Source: Marivirga arenosa (GTDB lineage Bacteria; Bacteroidota; Bacteroidia; Cytophagales; Cyclobacteriaceae). From it: a DNA stretch of 64,000 nucleotides. Numbering within the stretch: the first letter of the stretch is position 1; the number at the start of each line of letters is the position of its first letter. The stretch covers positions 1 through 64,000 of the forward strand of contig NZ_CP129970.2 in assembly GCF_030503895.2 (NCBI RefSeq), read 5' to 3'. The translations under genes were made by a program, and so were the position numbers. Positions 1 to 10,455 of this stretch are shown one piece after another. The notes beneath the pieces are model-generated. The model was not told the DNA's origin. It saw only the letters and a program-made list of their open reading frames with translations, and did not search any database.

Positions 1-2250
1 CTGTGAAACTCAAACATTAGATCTTACAGCTACCATTGGCGGTGGTGCATCAAGTGGTAGCTGGACTATTACTGGAGGTGGTTCAATAGGTACAATAAGT
101 CCAACTACAAATAATGCAGGAAACTGGACTACTACATTTACCCCTTCTGGTACTGCTTATGGTACAGTTACTGCCCAGTTTGAAGCTGCTACAATAAATA
201 GTTGTGCTTCAAATTTTAAAACTTATACCTTTGATGTATTTGAAAACCCAACTGCGGTAATTCCTGCAAACTTTAGTACTTGTGGAGATGCTAACTTCGA
301 TCTTGATGCTACCCTTGGTGGTTCTGCTATTGACGGACAATGGGATGTAATCACGAATGGTAATGCAGCTAATCTGTCTGCTTCCAATACTACTGCTGGG
401 GTGACTACGGCTACTTATACTCCGGATGCCGCAGATTTCAATACCATCATCACTTTCCAATTCACTGCCACTGATCCTAACACTGCTGGACCTTGTGGAG
501 ATAATACCTATACAGTAGATGTTTCAATTGATGAACCTGCAGGTGTAAGTATTTCAACTGCTCCTGTAAATATATGTCAAAACTCAACGATTACGGTTTC
601 TGGTGACTTCTCTGGTTCTGCTACTGGAGCTTCTTGGTCTGAAAATGGTAATGGGTCTTTAACCAATATTTCTACTACGGGTAGTACGGTTACAGCTGAT
701 TATAACCCTACAGTTGCAGATATCGGGAATACTGTAACTTTTACTTTAACTACAAATAACCCTGCTAATACTTGTGGAAGTGTAAGTCAAACAGTAGATT
801 TTATAATTGATGCTCCTGCTACCGCTACTATTACAAATGCTATAGGAACTGAAATATGTGAAACTCAAACATTAGATCTTATTGCAAATATTGGAGGTGG
901 GGCTACTAGTGGAGACTGGACTATTACAGGCGGTGCTACTATTGGAAGTATTGGGGCCACTACTAATAATGCTGGCGATTGGACTACTACTTTCACTCCA
1001 TCTACTACTGCCTATGGTACAGTTACTGCCGAATTTGAGGCATTTACTTCTAATACTTGTTCATCAACTATAGAAGTATTTACTTTTGATGTATTTGAAA
1101 ACCCAACTGCGGTAATTCCTGCAAACTTTAATACTTGTGGAGATGCTAACTTCGATCTTGATGCTACCCTTGGTGGTTCTGCTATTGACGGACAATGGGA
1201 TGTAATCACGAATGGTAATGCAGCTAACCTGTCTGCTTCCAATACTACTGCTGGGGTGACTACGGCTACTTATACTCCGGATGCCGCAGATTTCAATACC
1301 ATCATCACTTTCCAATTCACTGCCACTGATCCTAACACTGGTGGACCTTGTGGAGATAATACCTATACAGTAGATGTTTCAATTGATGAACCTGCAGGTG
1401 TAAGTATTTCAACTGCTTCTGTAAATATATGTCAAAACTCAACGATTACGGTTTCTGGTGACTTCTCTGGTTCTGCTACTGGAGCTTCTTGGTCTGAAAA
1501 TGGTAATGGGTCTTTAACCAATATTTCTACTACAGGTAGTACGGTTACAGCTGATTATAACCCTACAGTTGCAGATATCGGGAATACTGTAACTTTTACT
1601 TTAACTACAAATAACCCTGCTAATACTTGTGGAAGTGTAAGTCAAACAGTAGATTTTATAATTGATGCTCCTGCTACCGCTACTATTACAAATGCTATAG
1701 GAACTGAAATATGTGAAACTCAAACATTAGATCTTATTGCAAATATTGGAGGTGGGGCTACTAGTGGAGACTGGACTATTACAGGCGGTGCTACTATTGG
1801 AAGTATTGGGGCCACTACTAATAATGCTGGCGATTGGACTACTACTTTCACTCCATCTACTACTGCCTATGGTACAGTTACTGCCGAATTTGAGGCATTT
1901 ACTTCTAATACTTGTTCATCAACTATAGAAGTATTTACTTTTGATGTATTTGAAAACCCAACTGCGGTAATTCCTGCAAACTTTAGTACTTGTGGAGATG
2001 CTAACTTCGATCTTGATGCTACCCTTGGTGGTTCTGCTACTGACGGACAATGGGATGTAATCACGAATGGTAATGCAGCTAATCTGTCTGCTTCCACTAC
2101 TACTGCTGGGGTGACTACAGCTACTTATACTCCGGATGCCGCAGATTTCAATACTATTATCACTTTCCAATTCACTGCTACTGATCCTAACACTGGTGGA
2201 CCTTGTGGAGATAATACCTATATAGTAGATGTTTCAATTGATGAACCTGC
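1..2250 (+). repeat. 855-bp in-frame tandem repeat inside the giant adhesin gene
   Basis: Bases 541-1395 and 1396-2250 are two full copies differing at only a handful of positions. A partial preceding copy covers 1-540. The unit is 285 codons, so gain or loss of a copy keeps the frame. Each unit encodes three Ig-like modules beginning PAGVSIS, PATATIT and PTAVIPA. The partial copy is nearly identical to the others from about base 230 onward but clearly diverged in 1-200. That is the expected edge of a homogenised (converted or unequally recombined) tract. The repeat ends near 2250, where the next module begins QASLAPTG. Confidence 0.95.
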
Positions 2251-5200
2251 TCAAGCCTCTTTAGCTCCTACAGGAAATGCAGTTTGTGAAACTGAACCGA
2301 TCGTTTTAGGAGGAACTATCAATAGTGGAGCCTCAACAGGTCAATGGATTATACAATCAGGACAACCTGACCCGAATGCAGAAACTTCCGGCAGCCTTTC
2401 AGCAACCACTAATAATGCAGGAGTATATGAAGCAACATTTACACCAAATGGTACTTATCAGGGAGATGTGATTTTTGAATTTATTGCAATTTCAACTAGT
2501 AGCTGCAGTAATGATACCATTACAAAAACAATAAATGTTAGAGGTTTACCTATTGTTACAAATACTTCAGACGCATTCTGTGAAACTACTGCTGGTGGTG
2601 GAAGTGTAATAGTAGATTTAACCTCTTATAACAATTTTGTAACTAGCGAAACAGGTGTTACAATTGAGTGGTATTCTAATAGTAGTTTAGGAACCCTTGT
2701 TCCTGATGAAACAGCAGTATCAGTGGTAAACAATTCAATTTACTATGCGAAAGTAATCTTACCTACTACCAATTGCTTTGATGTCGCACAAGTTGATTTT
2801 ACGGTTGATCCACAAATCGTTTTAGATGCTGGTGGTGGTGTTTCAAGCAGTGTTGAAATATGTGATGGAGACGTATTAGATTTAGCAAGTATTGCTACTC
2901 CTCCTAGCCAGTCGAGTGCTGATGATTTAATATGGACAACAGATGGAGCTGGTTCATTTGATGATGATACTGCATTAAGACCGATTTATGATCCAGGATC
3001 AGATGATTATACTAGCGGTCCAATAACCTTGAGATTAACTGGGTCAAATGCTGGTTTATGTAGTGATGTATTTGATGAAATAACATTGACAATTAAGCAA
3101 ACTCCAGTAATATCAGCAGCTAACAGTATTAGTCTTTGTTCGGAAGAATTCGCATCAATACCTTTCACTGTAGATGTTACAAATCCTATATTAAATGTAA
3201 ATATTGATGATCCAACCTTAGTACAAGGCGGTATAAGCATTATCGATGGGAAAATAGAATTTACTAGTTCAATAAATACAAGTGGTACTGATAAAATTGG
3301 GGTTATTACATTATCTGCTACTCAGAATGGATGTACTACAATTAAAAGTATTAATCTGACATTAAAAGATAGACCAGTAGTTAATTCTGAAGCAGATGAG
3401 CCAATATTATGTTTCCCTTCAGCAGTAAGCCCAAGAACCTTTACTCATAGTTCAGGTACTGGAACCTTTAATTGGGAAATTACAAATCCTGCATTAATTG
3501 GAGATGCTACACCTACTACGGGAACTGGAAACTTCCCTGGTTTTGATTTAGCAGACAATCAAACTGGTGCTCCTATTGAAGGGTATGTAAAATATTACTC
3601 AGTAAGAAATGGATGCTTAAGCATAGCTGATTCTTTCAAAATCACTTCTAACCCTAGACCCGTTATTCAGAATACTGATGTTACATTCTGTGATGGTGAA
3701 AATGTAAATATTGATTTTATTGATAATGTCGGAGGAACCACTACCTTCGATTGGTCAATAGATAATACTACTATTGGAATTGCATTTCCTTCTGGATCTA
3801 CAAATCAATCTATAACTCCATCAGGCTTTACTGCAAATAACCCATCTAATTCTTCAGATAATGTTGCCATTATTACAGTAATTCCTACTCAAGATGGTGC
3901 AAATGGATGCACAGGGCCAACAAAAACAATCACGGTAACTGTACTACCTAACCCTGTAATGACAAATTCTAATTTTGATTACACTGTTTGTTCAAATGAA
4001 ACATTTGATTTTGTACCTACTGCAAGTATTCCTACCGCTGATTTTGAATGGAATTTAATTTCAGGAAACACTTCCGTTGTGAACGGATTGACCCCGTCAG
4101 GAACTGGTAATATATCTCTTGATTTAGTCAATACTTCAGGTGTTAATCAAGAAGTTGTTTATGAAATCACCCCTAAAAATAGCAGTTGCTTAGCAACTGC
4201 CAACAGTGAGGAATTAACTATAATTGTTAGACCAGAAATTAAATTCGATAATATTAGAGACGAATATTATGTATGTAGTGGTCAGGACTTTGATTTGCCA
4301 ATTAATTTTGTAAATAATCTTACCAATGTTGAATTTGTATGGACAGTATCACCAAATTCATCCGGAGCAACAGATGGAGTAGGTACAACGGTTTCAGGAA
4401 ACTTATCCAATACAATCTCTGGAGAAAGTGATGTAATTCAATACACATTAAACACTAGGTTCTTAGACGGAACGTGCACCGGAGATTCGAAGGTCATAGA
4501 TGTAATTGTTAATCCAAATGCAATTATCGACATCATTCCAATAGCTGATATATGTGAAGGAGATAATGCAATAGTAGAAGCCCAATTACTTAATGGTGCT
4601 TCAAGTGGTGTATGGAGTGGTGGTGAAGGAACATTTACATCTACCTCATCCCCTACTACAACTTATATTCCTGATCCAAACGAATATGGTTTAGATGTAA
4701 CTTTAAGATTTACTGCAAATGATCCTGACGGATCGGGTGTTGCGGGACCTTGTGGAACTGCATTTGATGAAATAACATTTGCAGTTAATACATTACCTAA
4801 TGTCGCAATTACAGAAAATCTATTCCCTAACGATTTATATTGTATCAGAAATGGATTACAAGAACTTACAGCTACGCCTTCAGGAGGAGTATTTAGTGGA
4901 AGAGGAGTAGTTAACAATGGTGATGGAACCTTTGATTTCGATCCAACTATTGCAACTGTTGGTGGCCCATATACATTAACATATACTTACACTAATCCAA
5001 ATGGTTGTGTAAACACAGATGAAGTTATAGTAGAAGTTACAAACGGACCGAATTCTAATTTTGATATGGAAACGGATGATAGTAATGGGTTCTTTTGTTC
5101 AAATGCATTCATTGAATTAGATCCAGATCAAACTGGGGGTACATTCACTGGCCCTGGTATAGAAATCTTAGGAGGGATATCATATTTCAATGCAGCTTCA

Positions 5201-7396
5201 TCAGAAGTTCTGAATCAAGATACTGTTGATATTACGTATACAGTGTTTGAGGATGCTACAAGTTGTTTAGCTGAAACAACCAAAACATTATATAGAATCC
5301 CTGAACCACAAATTACAATTGATTATCAAAACTTATGCGAAATTGATAATGCAGTTCAAATTTTCATAAATCCTGGTTATGATAGTGCTCAAGATTCATT
5401 AATCTCATTCCAATTAGAATATGAAAATTCGCCTAACAGAATTTATGAAGAGGGTCAAATTGAACAGTTTAATTCAGCAGGAGTAAAAAATATTACTATA
5501 ATAGGAACAACCGCATTGGGTTGTACATTTGAAACTACTACTTCTATCAATGTAGGAAATATTCAAAATGTAGATTTCTCATTTACAAATACTAAAACTA
5601 GTAATCCAGGTGAAACCCCTACCGAATTTAGGAATCAATCTGTATTAGATGGTGCTGATTCAATAATTTCATACAGCTGGGATTTTGGTATTCCAGGAAT
5701 TGATACGGATATATCTTCATTAGAAAACCCGAGTTTTAATTATCAAACTGCAGGATCATATCAAGTTGAATTAACTATTGAAACCTTATTAGGATGTACT
5801 GAAACCATTTCCAAAACAGTGGCTATTGTACCCGCAATCAACACCTATCCATATTATGAAACTTTTGATAATAATGCTGGAGGATGGACAACAAATAATA
5901 CAGTAAATGACAGCTTAAGTTCATGGACGTATGGATCAGCAAATGGTGCCTTTATAGGTAATAATGACAATATTAATCCAGGTAACTTCTGGAAAACTGC
6001 TGCTAACGGAAACTTTGGATATTATGAAAATGAAGACTCATATTTAGAAGGTCCTTCATTCGACTTAACTTCTCTTGAAAAGCCAATGATTGCATTTGAT
6101 ATGTGGTTAGATGTAGATGATAGCTTTAGAGCAGGAGCTACAGTTGAATATTCAATTGATGGAGGTTCTACTTGGAATATTTTAGGAGCAGTTGAAGATG
6201 AATTAAATTGGTATAATACTACAAACATATCTGCCATTGGTGGACAAAATGCAAACCCATTAAACTATGCTTGGTATTTTATCGGTGAAGAAAGAAATTG
6301 GGTAAGAGTAGCTCATACCATAGATGAAGATGAAATTACAAATCTTGCAAGCGTTAAATTTAGAATTAACTTTAAAGGTACTTTATTAAATAGTGATCCT
6401 ACTGGTATGGCTATTGACAACTTCTATGTTGGAGAAAGACAAAAATTGGTATTAATAGAGAACTTCACTAATCTAAATGCAACAAATTATACCTCAAACA
6501 GAGCAAATGTTCAAAATCTTAATAGTACTGGTATAGCTAATGACATATTACCAATCAACTTCCACATATCAATTCCGGATCCTGATTCGGTGAATTTGAG
6601 AAATTCAGTTCAAATGGATGCTAGAGCAAGTATATACAGTATTGAGGAAAGCCCTAAAATCGTTATTGATGGAGAAAGATTTAATACCTCAATATTTAAT
6701 TCAGAGGGATTAACGGAAGAATTCTCGAGAAAAATAACTAGAAGGTCATTATTGGAACCAACTAATTTAGTTGACATCATCATTAATGAAGAAGTTGGTG
6801 AAAGCACTATTAGTTTTGATGCTACTTTAAGACCAAATACTGATACTACCAGAAATATGGTATCTTATTTCTTTGTAATTGAAAAATCCACTACTTCGAA
6901 TGGGCTTAATAACATTGTCAGACAAATACTACCAAATATAAACGGAGTTGAATTAGATGATTTAAATGAAACCGTAGTAAGTACTTATGAATGGTTGGTT
7001 GAGCCACTCTATACTAATACAGACTTAGCTATAATAACTGTGGTTCAGGACAGATTATCGAATAGTGTTTTCGAAATTGACATTACCAACATAAATCAAT
7101 TTAAACAATCTTCAAAAATTACTAGTAATTCTAATGCTTTAGAGAATATCAATCTTAACCTTTATCCTAACCCAAGTTCAGGAATTGTAAATCTAAACTT
7201 TAATCAAAGTTTAAAATCAGAGCTAGAAATATTTGTAGTAGACATGAATGGTAAAGTGATTTTAAATACGAAAGCATTGAGAGGAACGAATCATAAAGAA
7301 CTGAATTTAAATGGGGTTTCTTCTGGTGTGTACCATATAATTACAAAAACTTTATCAGGAAATCTCACAAGAAAGAAAGTAGTAATACTAGATTAA
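2..7396 (+). CDS. Giant T9SS-sorted adhesin-like repeat protein (5' end outside window)
   Basis: The frame is open from base 2, so the N-terminus lies upstream; 2464 residues are visible. From the left: Ig/PKD-like modules of about 95 residues, many with a conserved Cys pair. Three of these form a 285-residue super-repeat that is nearly identical between 541-1395 and 1396-2250. More diverged PKD-like modules follow, then a canonical PKD domain near base 5680 (motif SYSWDFG). A carbohydrate-binding/MAM-like segment occupies about 5860-6430, and an Omp28-like segment starts near 6440. The C-terminus (about 7144-7393, with LNLYPNPSSG and ending KKVVILD) is a type A T9SS sorting domain. Family knowledge says such domains direct export across the outer membrane and surface attachment. 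A role in adhesion or gliding is inferred. No enzymatic motif is seen. Confidence 0.9.
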   Translation, partial: CETQTLDLTATIGGGASSGSWTITGGGSIGTISPTTNNAGNWTTTFTPSGTAYGTVTAQFEAATINSCASNFKTYTFDVFENPTAVIPANFSTCGDANFDLDATLGGSAIDGQWDVITNGNAANLSASNTTAGVTTATYTPDAADFNTIITFQFTATDPNTAGPCGDNTYTVDVSIDEPAGVSISTAPVNICQNSTITVSGDFSGSATGASWSENGNGSLTNISTTGSTVTADYNPTVADIGNTVTFTLTTNNPANTCGSVSQTVDFIIDAPATATITNAIGTEICETQTLDLIANIGGGATSGDWTITGGATIGSIGATTNNAGDWTTTFTPSTTAYGTVTAEFEAFTSNTCSSTIEVFTFDVFENPTAVIPANFNTCGDANFDLDATLGGSAIDGQWDVITNGNAANLSASNTTAGVTTATYTPDAADFNTIITFQFTATDPNTGGPCGDNTYTVDVSIDEPAGVSISTASVNICQNSTITVSGDFSGSATGASWSENGNGSLTNISTTGSTVTADYNPTVADIGNTVTFTLTTNNPANTCGSVSQTVDFIIDAPATATITNAIGTEICETQTLDLIANIGGGATSGDWTITGGATIGSIGATTNNAGDWTTTFTPSTTAYGTVTAEFEAFTSNTCSSTIEVFTFDVFENPTAVIPANFSTCGDANFDLDATLGGSATDGQWDVITNGNAANLSASTTTAGVTTATYTPDAADFNTIITFQFTATDPNTGGPCGDNTYIVDVSIDEPAQASLAPTGNAVCETEPIVLGGTINSGASTGQWIIQSGQPDPNAETSGSLSATTNNAGVYEATFTPNGTYQGDVIFEFIAISTSSCSNDTITKTINVRGLPIVTNTSDAFCETTAGGGSVIVDLTSYNNFVTSETGVTIEWYSNSSLGTLVPDETAVSVVNNSIYYAKVILPTTNCFDVAQVDFTVDPQIVLDAGGGVSSSVEICDGDVLDLASIATPPSQSSADDLIWTTDGAGSFDDDTALRPIYDPGSDDYTSGPITLRLTGSNAGLCSDVFDEITLTIKQTPVISAANSISLCSEEFASIPFTVDVTNPILNVNIDDPTLVQGGISIIDGKIEFTSSINTSGTDKIGVITLSATQNGCTTIKSINLTLKDRPVVNSEADEPILCFPSAVSPRTFTHSSGTGTFNWEITNPALIGDATPTTGTGNFPGFDLADNQTGAPIEGYVKYYSVRNGCLSIADSFKITSNPRPVIQNTDVTFCDGENVNIDFIDNVGGTTTFDWSIDNTTIGIAFPSGSTNQSITPSGFTANNPSNSSDNVAIITVIPTQDGANGCTGPTKTITVTVLPNPVMTNSNFDYTVCSNETFDFVPTASIPTADFEWNLISGNTSVVNGLTPSGTGNISLDLVNTSGVNQEVVYEITPKNSSCLATANSEELTIIVRPEIKFDNIRDEYYVCSGQDFDLPINFVNNLTNVEFVWTVSPNSSGATDGVGTTVSGNLSNTISGESDVIQYTLNTRFLDGTCTGDSKVIDVIVNPNAIIDIIPIADICEGDNAIVEAQLLNGASSGVWSGGEGTFTSTSSPTTTYIPDPNEYGLDVTLRFTANDPDGSGVAGPCGTAFDEITFAVNTLPNVAITENLFPNDLYCIRNGLQELTATPSGGVFSGRGVVNNGDGTFDFDPTIATVGGPYTLTYTYTNPNGCVNTDEVIVEVTNGPNSNFDMETDDSNGFFCSNAFIELDPDQTGGTFTGPGIEILGGISYFNAASSEVLNQDTVDITYTVFEDATSCLAETTKTLYRIPEPQITIDYQNLCEIDNAVQIFINPGYDSAQDSLISFQLEYENSPNRIYEEGQIEQFNSAGVKNITIIGTTALGCTFETTTSINVGNIQNVDFSFTNTKTSNPGETPTEFRNQSVLDGADSIISYSWDFGIPGIDTDISSLENPSFNYQTAGSYQVELTIETLLGCTETISKTVAIVPAINTYPYYETFDNNAGGWTTNNTVNDSLSSWTYGSANGAFIGNNDNINPGNFWKTAANGNFGYYENEDSYLEGPSFDLTSLEKPMIAFDMWLDVDDSFRAGATVEYSIDGGSTWNILGAVEDELNWYNTTNISAIGGQNANPLNYAWYFIGEERNWVRVAHTIDEDEITNLASVKFRINFKGTLLNSDPTGMAIDNFYVGERQKLVLIENFTNLNATNYTSNRANVQNLNSTGIANDILPINFHISIPDPDSVNLRNSVQMDARASIYSIEESPKIVIDGERFNTSIFNSEGLTEEFSRKITRRSLLEPTNLVDIIINEEVGESTISFDATLRPNTDTTRNMVSYFFVIEKSTTSNGLNNIVRQILPNINGVELDDLNETVVSTYEWLVEPLYTNTDLAIITVVQDRLSNSVFEIDITNINQFKQSSKITSNSNALENINLNLYPNPSSGIVNLNFNQSLKSELEIFVVDMNGKVILNTKALRGTNHKELNLNGVSSGVYHIITKTLSGNLTRKKVVILD

Positions 7397-7400
7397 TTAT

Positions 7401-7459
7401 ACGCCTTTATTCTTTTGAAAAACTCTAGATTTTTCAAAACCATATTAGGCTAAAGGCGT
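7401..7459. terminator. Nested inverted repeat after the adhesin gene
   Basis: An outer stem pairs ACGCCTTTA (7401-7409) with TAAAGGCGT (7451-7459). An inner stem pairs TTTTGAAAAA (7413-7422) with TTTTTCAAAA (7430-7439). It starts a few bases past the adhesin stop. There is no long U-tract after the outer stem, so it is only a probable terminator or 3' stabilising hairpin. Confidence 0.45.
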
Positions 7460-7586
7460 TATTTCAAGAAATAATTTAATGTCGGCTAACAACTGTTAGC
7501 ACTCTAAGTTTTATAAAATTATTTTTTTAATTAATTTCGTGAATAAATAATTCATTGTTTCAACATTTAATATAATTAGAATATAC

Positions 7587-8873
7587 ATGTCAGATCACGC
7601 AAAATTATCATACGCAGGAAAAGATTACGACTTACCCATTGTTGAAGGCTCAGAAAATGAGATAGCAATAGATATTAGTAAATTAAGAGCGGGAAGTGGT
7701 TTAATTACTATTGACCCTGGTTTTAAAAATACTGGATCTACAAAAAGTGCTATTACTTTTTTAAATGGTGAGGAAGGTAAACTTAGATACAGAGGATATT
7801 CAATTGAAGAACTTGCTGAAAAATCATCATTTTTAGAAGTTTCTTATTTGTTGATTTACGGTGAATTACCATCTAAAACTCAATTAGAAAATTTCCAGAA
7901 AGATATCACTACACATACTTTAGTTCATGAAGATATTAAAAAGATATTAGATGGATTCCCTTCTAATGCACACCCAATGGGTGTTTTATCTTCATTAGTT
8001 TGTTCTCAAACTGCTTTCTACCCTGAGTCATTAGATCCTAATAGATCTGCTGATGAAGTGGACTTAAGTATTATCAGAATTATTTCAAAGATGCCAACTT
8101 TTGCTGCTTGGGCGTATAAAAATCAAGTTGGGCATCCTGTAAATTATCCAGATAATAATCTAGATTATTGTTCAAATTTCTTAAAAATGATGTTTGGATT
8201 ACCTGCAGAGAAATATGAGGTGAATCCTGTTGTAGCGAAAGCACTAGACACATTATTAATTTTACATGCAGATCATGAGCAAAACTGTTCTACTTCTACA
8301 GTAAGAGTTGTAGGTAGTTCTCAAGCTAGTTTATATGCATCTATATCTGCAGGAATTAATGCTCTTTGGGGACCATTACATGGTGGAGCAAACCAAGCTG
8401 TATTGGAAATGTTAGAGCAAATTCAAAAGGCTGGTGGTGATACTGCTAAATTCATTGCAAAAGCTAAAGATAAAAATGATCCATTTAGATTAATGGGATT
8501 CGGACATAGAGTTTACAAAAACTTTGACCCTAGAGCAAAAATCATCAAAAAAGCAGCTGATGATGTATTAGAGCAATTAGGAGTAAACGATCCGTTATTA
8601 AATATTGCAAAGGAATTAGAAGAAATTGCTCTGAAAGATGAATATTTTGTTGAAAAGAAATTATACCCTAATGTAGATTTCTATTCAGGTATAATTTATC
8701 GTGCAATGGGCATTCCTACAGAAATGTTTACAGTTATGTTTGCATTAGGTAGATTACCAGGTTGGATCGCTCAGTGGAAAGAAATGAGAGAAAATAATGA
8801 ACCAATTGGAAGACCAAGACAGGTTTATACAGGTCATAACTTAAGACCTTATGTTGATATCAGCAATAGATAA
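7587..8873 (+). CDS. gltA: Citrate synthase
   Basis: The 428-residue protein catalyses oxaloacetate + acetyl-CoA to citrate, the first step of the TCA cycle, in the cytoplasm. Length and motifs fit the bacterial citrate synthase family. LHGGANQ carries one catalytic His, GFGHRVYKNFDPRA carries the second His and substrate-binding Arg residues, and the Asp in NVDFYSG matches the catalytic Asp. The ATG at 7587 gives the usual N-terminal beta domain. It is followed by its own terminator, so it is probably monocistronic. A TAATTTCG element at 7532-7539 resembles the Bacteroidota -7 box but lacks a clear -33 TTG. Identification is secure. Confidence 0.97.
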   Translation: MSDHAKLSYAGKDYDLPIVEGSENEIAIDISKLRAGSGLITIDPGFKNTGSTKSAITFLNGEEGKLRYRGYSIEELAEKSSFLEVSYLLIYGELPSKTQLENFQKDITTHTLVHEDIKKILDGFPSNAHPMGVLSSLVCSQTAFYPESLDPNRSADEVDLSIIRIISKMPTFAAWAYKNQVGHPVNYPDNNLDYCSNFLKMMFGLPAEKYEVNPVVAKALDTLLILHADHEQNCSTSTVRVVGSSQASLYASISAGINALWGPLHGGANQAVLEMLEQIQKAGGDTAKFIAKAKDKNDPFRLMGFGHRVYKNFDPRAKIIKKAADDVLEQLGVNDPLLNIAKELEEIALKDEYFVEKKLYPNVDFYSGIIYRAMGIPTEMFTVMFALGRLPGWIAQWKEMRENNEPIGRPRQVYTGHNLRPYVDISNR

Positions 8874-8897
8874 TAGAATAATATAAAATTATATCTG

Positions 8898-8929
8898 AAG
8901 TCAATCTATGAAAATAGGTTGACTTTTTT
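8898..8929 (+). terminator. Rho-independent terminator after citrate synthase
   Basis: The stem pairs AAGTCAATCTA (8898-8908) with TAGGTTGACTT (8915-8925), with one G-U pair, and a T run follows directly. Confidence 0.85.
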
Positions 8930-8958
8930 AATTTTACGCGAATTTTAAAATATATACA

Positions 8959-9219
8959 ATGAGTTTACAAGATGATTTCAAAAAGGCCGCTGAAAGGTCA
9001 AAAACAGATATTAAAGAAAGACCTTCAAATGAAGAGTTACTAAAATTATATGCCTTTTATAAACAGGGTGACGAAGGTGATGTAAGTGGAGAAAGACCAG
9101 GCGGCTTCGATTTTAAAGCCATTGCAAAATACGATGCTTGGGCTGAACTAAAAGGAATGTCATCAGAAGACGCTATGAAAGCCTATATTGAATTAGTTGA
9201 TACGTTAGCTTCTGCTTAA
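8959..9219 (+). CDS. Acyl-CoA-binding protein
   Basis: This 86-residue protein matches the small four-helix acyl-CoA-binding protein family in length and motifs: LYAFYKQ, GDVSGERPG, FDFKAIAKYDAWAELKG and a C-terminal YIELVD. The family binds long-chain acyl-CoA esters in the cytoplasm and buffers or delivers them. The ATG at 8959 places the first helix correctly. The downstream aminotransferase starts ten bases after its stop, so the two are probably cotranscribed. Their biochemical link is not obvious from sequence. Confidence 0.93.
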   Translation: MSLQDDFKKAAERSKTDIKERPSNEELLKLYAFYKQGDEGDVSGERPGGFDFKAIAKYDAWAELKGMSSEDAMKAYIELVDTLASA

Positions 9220-9229
9220 TAATTAGAAA

Positions 9230-10420
9230 TTGCAACAGACCGAACAACAAATATTTCTAAATCATATTGCACAAACTTCGCCCTTTCCATTTCTAATTGA
9301 AATTGAAAAAGCAAAAGGAGTTTATCTATATGATAAAAACGGAAAATCCTATATGGATTTAATCTCAGGAGTTGCAGTTAGTAATTTAGGACATCAACAT
9401 CCTAAAGTAATAGAAGCTATAAAATCGCAAGTAGATAAACACCTACATACTATGGTTTACGGAGAGTATGTGCAATCCTCCGTAAACCAATTAGCAAAGA
9501 CTTTAACTTCACACCTTCCCTCCCATCTAAATAGTGTTTATTTCTGCAATAGTGGGGCTGAATCAATTGAGGGAGCACTAAAACTAGCAAAAAGAATAAC
9601 CGGGAGGACAGAATTATTATCATTTAAAGGAGCTTACCATGGCAGTACTCATGGTGCGTTAAGCATTTCATCTAATGAAAATAAGAAATATAGATTTAGA
9701 CCCCTGCTTCCCGATGTAGGATTTCTAAAACTTAATGATTTTGAAGGTTTAGACAGAATTACAACTAAAACAGCTTGTGTAATTATAGAAACAATACAAG
9801 GTGACGCAGGAGTTAGAATTCCACAACAGAATTTTCTAAAAGCACTGAGAAAAAAATGCAATGAAACCGGTACGATACTAATCATGGATGAAATTCAATC
9901 TGGAATTGGAAGGACTGGGAAATTATTCGCATTTGAACATTTTGATGTAGAACCAGATATATTGTGTACTGCAAAAGCATTAGGAGGTGGTTTACCATTA
10001 GGTGCTTTCATAGCCAAAAAGGAGTATATGGATCTATTTACCAAGAATCCTATGCTTGGCCATATTAATACTTTTGGAGGTAATCCAGTTAGTTGTGCTG
10101 CTTCAGCTGCTACATTAGAGGTGATACTAGAGGATGGATTTCTTGAGGATGTGGAAAGAAAAGGGAAAATATTTGAGGATTCAATACGTCATCCCGCTAT
10201 AAAAGAGATTAGAAGAATAGGGATGATGTTTGCAATCGAATTTGACTCAGCTGAAATTGTATCAAAAATAGTTCAGGAATGCTTGAAAAATGGGGTCATT
10301 TGTTTTTGGTTTTTATCTTGTCCAGATAGCTTCCGAATAGCTCCTCCCCTAACCATTAATGATGATGAAATAAATACTGCTTGTGAAGTGATCAATAATG
10401 CGATTAAGAAATCAATATAA
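9230..10420 (+). CDS. Class III PLP aminotransferase (acetylornithine/4-aminobutyrate type)
   Basis: The 396-residue protein is a fold-type I class III aminotransferase. Visible signatures are GVAVSNLGHQHP, FCNSGAESIEGALKLA, DEIQSGIGRTG and the PLP lysine in CTAKALGGGLP (about K249). It begins with TTG at 9230, ten bases after the acyl-CoA-binding protein stop; no in-frame ATG lies near the start, and the family N-terminus (FLNHIAQTS) requires this start. The family includes ArgD, GabT and LysN-like enzymes, and sequence alone does not settle the substrate. No arginine biosynthesis genes are adjacent, so argD is not assigned. Confidence 0.9.
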   Translation: MQQTEQQIFLNHIAQTSPFPFLIEIEKAKGVYLYDKNGKSYMDLISGVAVSNLGHQHPKVIEAIKSQVDKHLHTMVYGEYVQSSVNQLAKTLTSHLPSHLNSVYFCNSGAESIEGALKLAKRITGRTELLSFKGAYHGSTHGALSISSNENKKYRFRPLLPDVGFLKLNDFEGLDRITTKTACVIIETIQGDAGVRIPQQNFLKALRKKCNETGTILIMDEIQSGIGRTGKLFAFEHFDVEPDILCTAKALGGGLPLGAFIAKKEYMDLFTKNPMLGHINTFGGNPVSCAASAATLEVILEDGFLEDVERKGKIFEDSIRHPAIKEIRRIGMMFAIEFDSAEIVSKIVQECLKNGVICFWFLSCPDSFRIAPPLTINDDEINTACEVINNAIKKSI

Positions 10421-10455
10421 CCAAATTATCTTCATTGATATGGTAATGTAACCGA

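Noticed and set aside
209-2170. Repeated open minus-strand frames of about 83 codons inside the adhesin repeat
   Set aside because: They recur at exactly 855-base spacing, are antisense to a clear secreted protein and are low-complexity, Ser/Ile-rich; they are shadows of the repeat.
1-2250. Possible CRISPR-like array because of regular repeats
   Set aside because: The unit is 855 bases, coding and in frame; there are no short repeats with unique spacers.
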